Positions 62,063-64,000 of a DNA stretch of 64,000 bases are shown here, piece after piece. Position numbers and translations under genes: made by a program. The notes under the pieces are model-generated. The model was given only the letters and a program-made list of their open reading frames with translations. It was not told where the DNA came from and did not search any database. Numbering within the stretch: the first letter of the stretch is position 1; every line of letters starts with the position of its first letter. Origin of the DNA: Pseudomonadota bacterium (GTDB taxonomy: Bacteria; Desulfobacterota; Desulfobacteria; Desulfobacterales; RPRI01); NCBI GenBank assembly GCA_018817425.1, contig JAHITX010000020.1:1-64000 (forward strand), written 5' to 3'.

Positions 62063-62282
62063 TCCGCTTAATATCTTCCCAATTTATGGTTTGCCCGGTA
62101 CGAATATCTTCTTTTGCAGATCGATAGTCTTCCATAAATCGGGGATCGTTTAACAGCATTCTGGTTTCATCTTCATCGCTTTGTTGCAAATCCTCTAAAA
62201 AATCTAAAGCTATTTTTAGTTTTTGGGGCGGCAAAGATTTTATGGCTCCTTCTATTTTGTTTTTTATTTCTGAAAGTTCCAT
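62055..62282 (-). CDS. Antitoxin partner of the broken RelE/ParE toxin
   Basis: 75 residues, acidic and helical. MELSEIKNKIEGAIKSLPPQ, KLKIALDFLEDLQQSDEDET and the end YRSAKEDIRTGQTINWEDIK match small antitoxins paired with RelE-like toxins, with the C-terminal toxin-binding tail. Intact, with the toxin start nested in its end. With its toxin disabled it could still repress the shared promoter or act as a spare antitoxin. Confidence 0.75.
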   Translation of the reverse strand: MELSEIKNKIEGAIKSLPPQKLKIALDFLEDLQQSDEDETRMLLNDPRFMEDYRSAKEDIRTGQTINWEDIKRNV

Positions 62283-62357
62283 GATGACCTCTTTTTTAGC
62301 TATGTATTTAGCAGAGCTAATATCTATTTTGATTTTCCTGCTTAAGTAATAACATTT

Positions 62358-62499
62358 GAGCCACTTTCAAAACGTTTCAGTTTGGTCAAGCTCAAGGCGG
62401 GCGAAAATTTTAACCGCAGGAATACATGGCGTATTTCGAGGATTAAAATTTGAGTCCAACGCAGAGATCGGCCAAAATGGGGCGTTTTGAAACTGGCTC
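62358..62499 (-). repeat. 142-bp element, full copy R8
   Basis: Full-length copy. Ends GAGCCACTTTCAAAACG and CGTTTTGAAACTGGCTC intact. Flanks ATTT and GTTT match at three of four positions, a possibly decayed target duplication. It lies between the toxin-antitoxin pair and the radical SAM gene. Confidence 0.91.
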
Positions 62500-62610
62500 G
62501 TTTATATAACTATTATTAAAGCTTCAAATAATATCTAATTTTGTCATAGTTTAAATTTTGATACAATAAAATAATTATGGACTCGTTGAAAGTCGGAAAA
62601 CATTTCATCC

Positions 62611-62692
62611 CGTCATGCTGGACACCGATCCGGCATCCAGTATTGCATCATCTTGTAAACTTTCTGGATTCCGGGTCAAGCCTGGAATGACG
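62611..62692. repeat. REP-like imperfect inverted repeat
   Basis: Left arm CGTCATGCTGGACACCGATC and on to GGCATCCAG (62611-62640), right arm CTGGATTCCGGGTCAAGCCT to GGAATGACG (62664-62692); about 22 of 29 positions pair around a 23-base loop. This kind of sequence, with TCATTCC and GGATCCAG words, is widespread as an intergenic repeat in bacteria. It is unrelated to the 142-bp element. Confidence 0.75.
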
Positions 62693-62799
62693 AAGACCCA
62701 CAGAAAGCTGTTTTTTTAATTATAACACAGTCACGAAAGCTGAAATCCTGCAATTTTAAATACAGCGGCATTTAGCTTTTTCCGGGTTCGATATACATT

Positions 62800-63801
62800 T
62801 TATTTGATACTATCATAGTAGCGCGATGGGCCGCTCCATACATCCCAATTGCTTTCCTGGTAAATAGTTTTACAGCTGCTAACGCTTTCTCCCCTGCCCT
62901 CTTCCGTCTTCTCCTCAACATCTCTTGGATTAGCGCCTACTTCCGCCCAGAAAAGATTTGCCCCGGCTATTGCTCCCAGTGTGCAAGGCTCATGCGTACA
63001 ATTACCCATAACAGATCGCGGCATTCCCAATCTTGTGACAGCGACTATTTGAGCCATACGCATTTCATTTATTACTCCGCGTTTTGCTATTTCGGTTCCA
63101 GGTATGGGAATTCGTCTGGCTGCGCCGCTAAATGAAGGATTGAAGGAAGCTGTGAATTCTATCATTTCGGCTAATTCCTCATTTGTGTGTTCCGGCCCTA
63201 CGGGTTCGACGCATGTGCCCACCCCAAGACCAGCTTCTTCGAAGTTTTTTATACTCTTCTTTCTCTTGTCTACTGAAAGAGTAGTATCCTTGCCCTCGCG
63301 CAGACGGACAGCATGATACACGCCGGAAAAGCCCGCATCTTTTAACCGTACAGCATTCTTATAAGACTGGTCACCAACATTAGCGATCAATGTTGTTTCC
63401 GGTTTCAGGTTTTTTCTGACCTCTACAGACATTTCCAGGAAGCGTTCAAAAGAGTACTGGGCCGTTGACATCATGTACACAGCATTTGCGCCGTCAATCT
63501 CAAACTGACGGGTATATACCACAGCCTGCTCAGGCGAAAGCTCTGTTGCTTCAGTGAATATACCATTGATCTTTGCAAAAGAGCAGAATAGGCAGTCACA
63601 AGCACACGGTGCAAGATTGATTGCAAATTGAGCATGGACTTCAGCTTTGCCTCCCGACAGCTCTTTTGAAACACGATTCGCCTCAGCCATTGCCATATAA
63701 GTTTCAGAAGAATCCGGCGATAAGCTTAAAAGATAAACGAGTTCTTCTCTTGACAGAACTTCACCTGATTGTGTTTTTTTTATTAGTTCGTCGATATGCA
63801 T
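62800..63801 (-). CDS. Radical SAM enzyme of the BioB-like clade
   Basis: 333 residues. The cluster-binding CX3CX2C is in LAPCACDCLFCSFAKINGIF near residue 67. The partial TIM barrel continues with VYMMSTAQYSFERFLEMSVE, GVYHAVRLREGKDTTLSVDK and GLGVGTCVEPVGPEHTNEEL. The C-terminal part (MGNCTHEPCTLGAIAGANLF) resembles the BATS region of BioB, HydE and PylB relatives. True biotin synthase is unlikely because the auxiliary-cluster residues do not match as I remember them. It lies next to a ferredoxin that could supply electrons. Function unknown. Confidence 0.82.
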   Translation of the reverse strand: MHIDELIKKTQSGEVLSREELVYLLSLSPDSSETYMAMAEANRVSKELSGGKAEVHAQFAINLAPCACDCLFCSFAKINGIFTEATELSPEQAVVYTRQFEIDGANAVYMMSTAQYSFERFLEMSVEVRKNLKPETTLIANVGDQSYKNAVRLKDAGFSGVYHAVRLREGKDTTLSVDKRKKSIKNFEEAGLGVGTCVEPVGPEHTNEELAEMIEFTASFNPSFSGAARRIPIPGTEIAKRGVINEMRMAQIVAVTRLGMPRSVMGNCTHEPCTLGAIAGANLFWAEVGANPRDVEEKTEEGRGESVSSCKTIYQESNWDVWSGPSRYYDSIK

Positions 63802-63826
63802 TGTTTAAACTCTCTATTTTTATCTT

Positions 63827-64000
63827 CTATCCAAAAAAAGCCCTGGTTAAAGGAACTTCATTTATGGATTCTTTTCTTTTTTTGATATGTTCCTTAATAA
63901 CAGAAAGGTCGGCTTCTATAGCGTTTTCAGGGCAAAGTCTGACACAGTTAAAGCAACCGAAACAGTCTTTTCCAAATACCGGATACGGAGCCATATCAAT
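63827..64000 (-). CDS. 4Fe-4S ferredoxin-type protein, C-terminal fragment (continues past the window)
   Basis: 57 codons at the edge, read on the minus strand: a region IDMAPYPVFGKDCFGCFNCV, then RLCPENAIEADLSVIKEHIK and a tail to a stop at 63827. CxxCxxCxxxCP (CFGCFNCVRLCP) is a complete 4Fe-4S binding motif. The start and any second cluster lie beyond the window. It is 26 bases before the radical SAM gene on the same strand and likely cotranscribed. Confidence 0.8.
   Translation of the reverse strand: MDMAPYPVFGKDCFGCFNCVRLCPENAIEADLSVIKEHIKKRKESINEVPLTRAFFG

Noticed and set aside
62611-62692. The REP-like inverted repeat as a ninth copy of the 142-bp element
   Set aside because: Ends and interior words differ completely; it belongs to a separate common repeat type.
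1-64000. tRNA, rRNA and known riboswitches
   Set aside because: Scanned by eye for T-loop (GGTTCGA-type) words, rRNA cores and common aptamer motifs; nothing convincing. A covariance-model search would be needed to exclude them.

Overview
The window looks like a chromosomal segment of an anaerobic Desulfobacterota bacterium, probably of the Desulfobacterales. This is inferred from the moderate-to-low GC content, the gene repertoire (PrsK/PrsR pair, full gspC-N operon, molybdenum hydroxylases, an acetyl-CoA acetyltransferase, a BioB-like radical SAM enzyme beside a ferredoxin) and protein tails typical of that group. No rRNA or tRNA genes, CRISPR arrays or intact insertion sequences were seen.

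Layout. 0-3.4 kb: a secreted DUF6515-like protein framed by inverted copies of a 142-bp repeat, an SDR dehydrogenase, a decayed FAD oxidoreductase and a flavodoxin-like protein. 3.4-15 kb: a tightly coupled plus-strand operon of a TetR regulator, an RND outer membrane lipoprotein, TWO tandem molybdopterin-binding subunits of the xanthine dehydrogenase family, an RND adaptor and an RND permease, then a beta-barrel remnant. 15-20 kb: a very large STAND/BTAD regulator and a membrane sensor without an output domain. 20-28 kb: housekeeping genes (TVP38-type membrane protein, pgk, radC, gpsA, gyrA, thiolase), minus strand. 28-32 kb: PrsK/PrsR, the two-component pair of PEP-CTERM/exosortase systems. 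32-43.5 kb: a complete type II secretion operon gspCDEFGHIJKLMN, minus strand, with three copies of the 142-bp repeat at gene boundaries. 44-48 kb: lytic transglycosylase, an ATPase relic, a flavin reductase, a glyoxalase-fold protein and a spermidine-synthase-like protein. 48-62.3 kb: a defence island with HepT/MntA, a Fic locus present in one deleted and two relic copies, two YhcG/DUF1016 nucleases, a second radC, a type I restriction-modification operon (hsdR-hsdM-yhcG-hsdS), an XRE-Panacea protein, and two toxin-antitoxin pairs whose toxins are both broken. 62.8-64 kb: a radical SAM enzyme and a ferredoxin that runs off the window.

Three things stand out. (1) The efflux operon carries two molybdenum hydroxylase catalytic subunits without their iron-sulfur and FAD partners, which suggests either modification coupled to export or an unusual electron path. 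(2) A 142-bp MITE-like element has 17-bp terminal inverted repeats, 4-bp target duplications at two copies, and at gspH supplies the start codon and prepilin leader. (3) The defence island shows fine-scale rearrangement: a yhcG gene bounded by an 18-bp direct repeat, three copies of a Fic 5' module, palindromes inside a nuclease gene, and intact antitoxins beside broken toxins. All identities come from reading the translations by eye; no database search was run.
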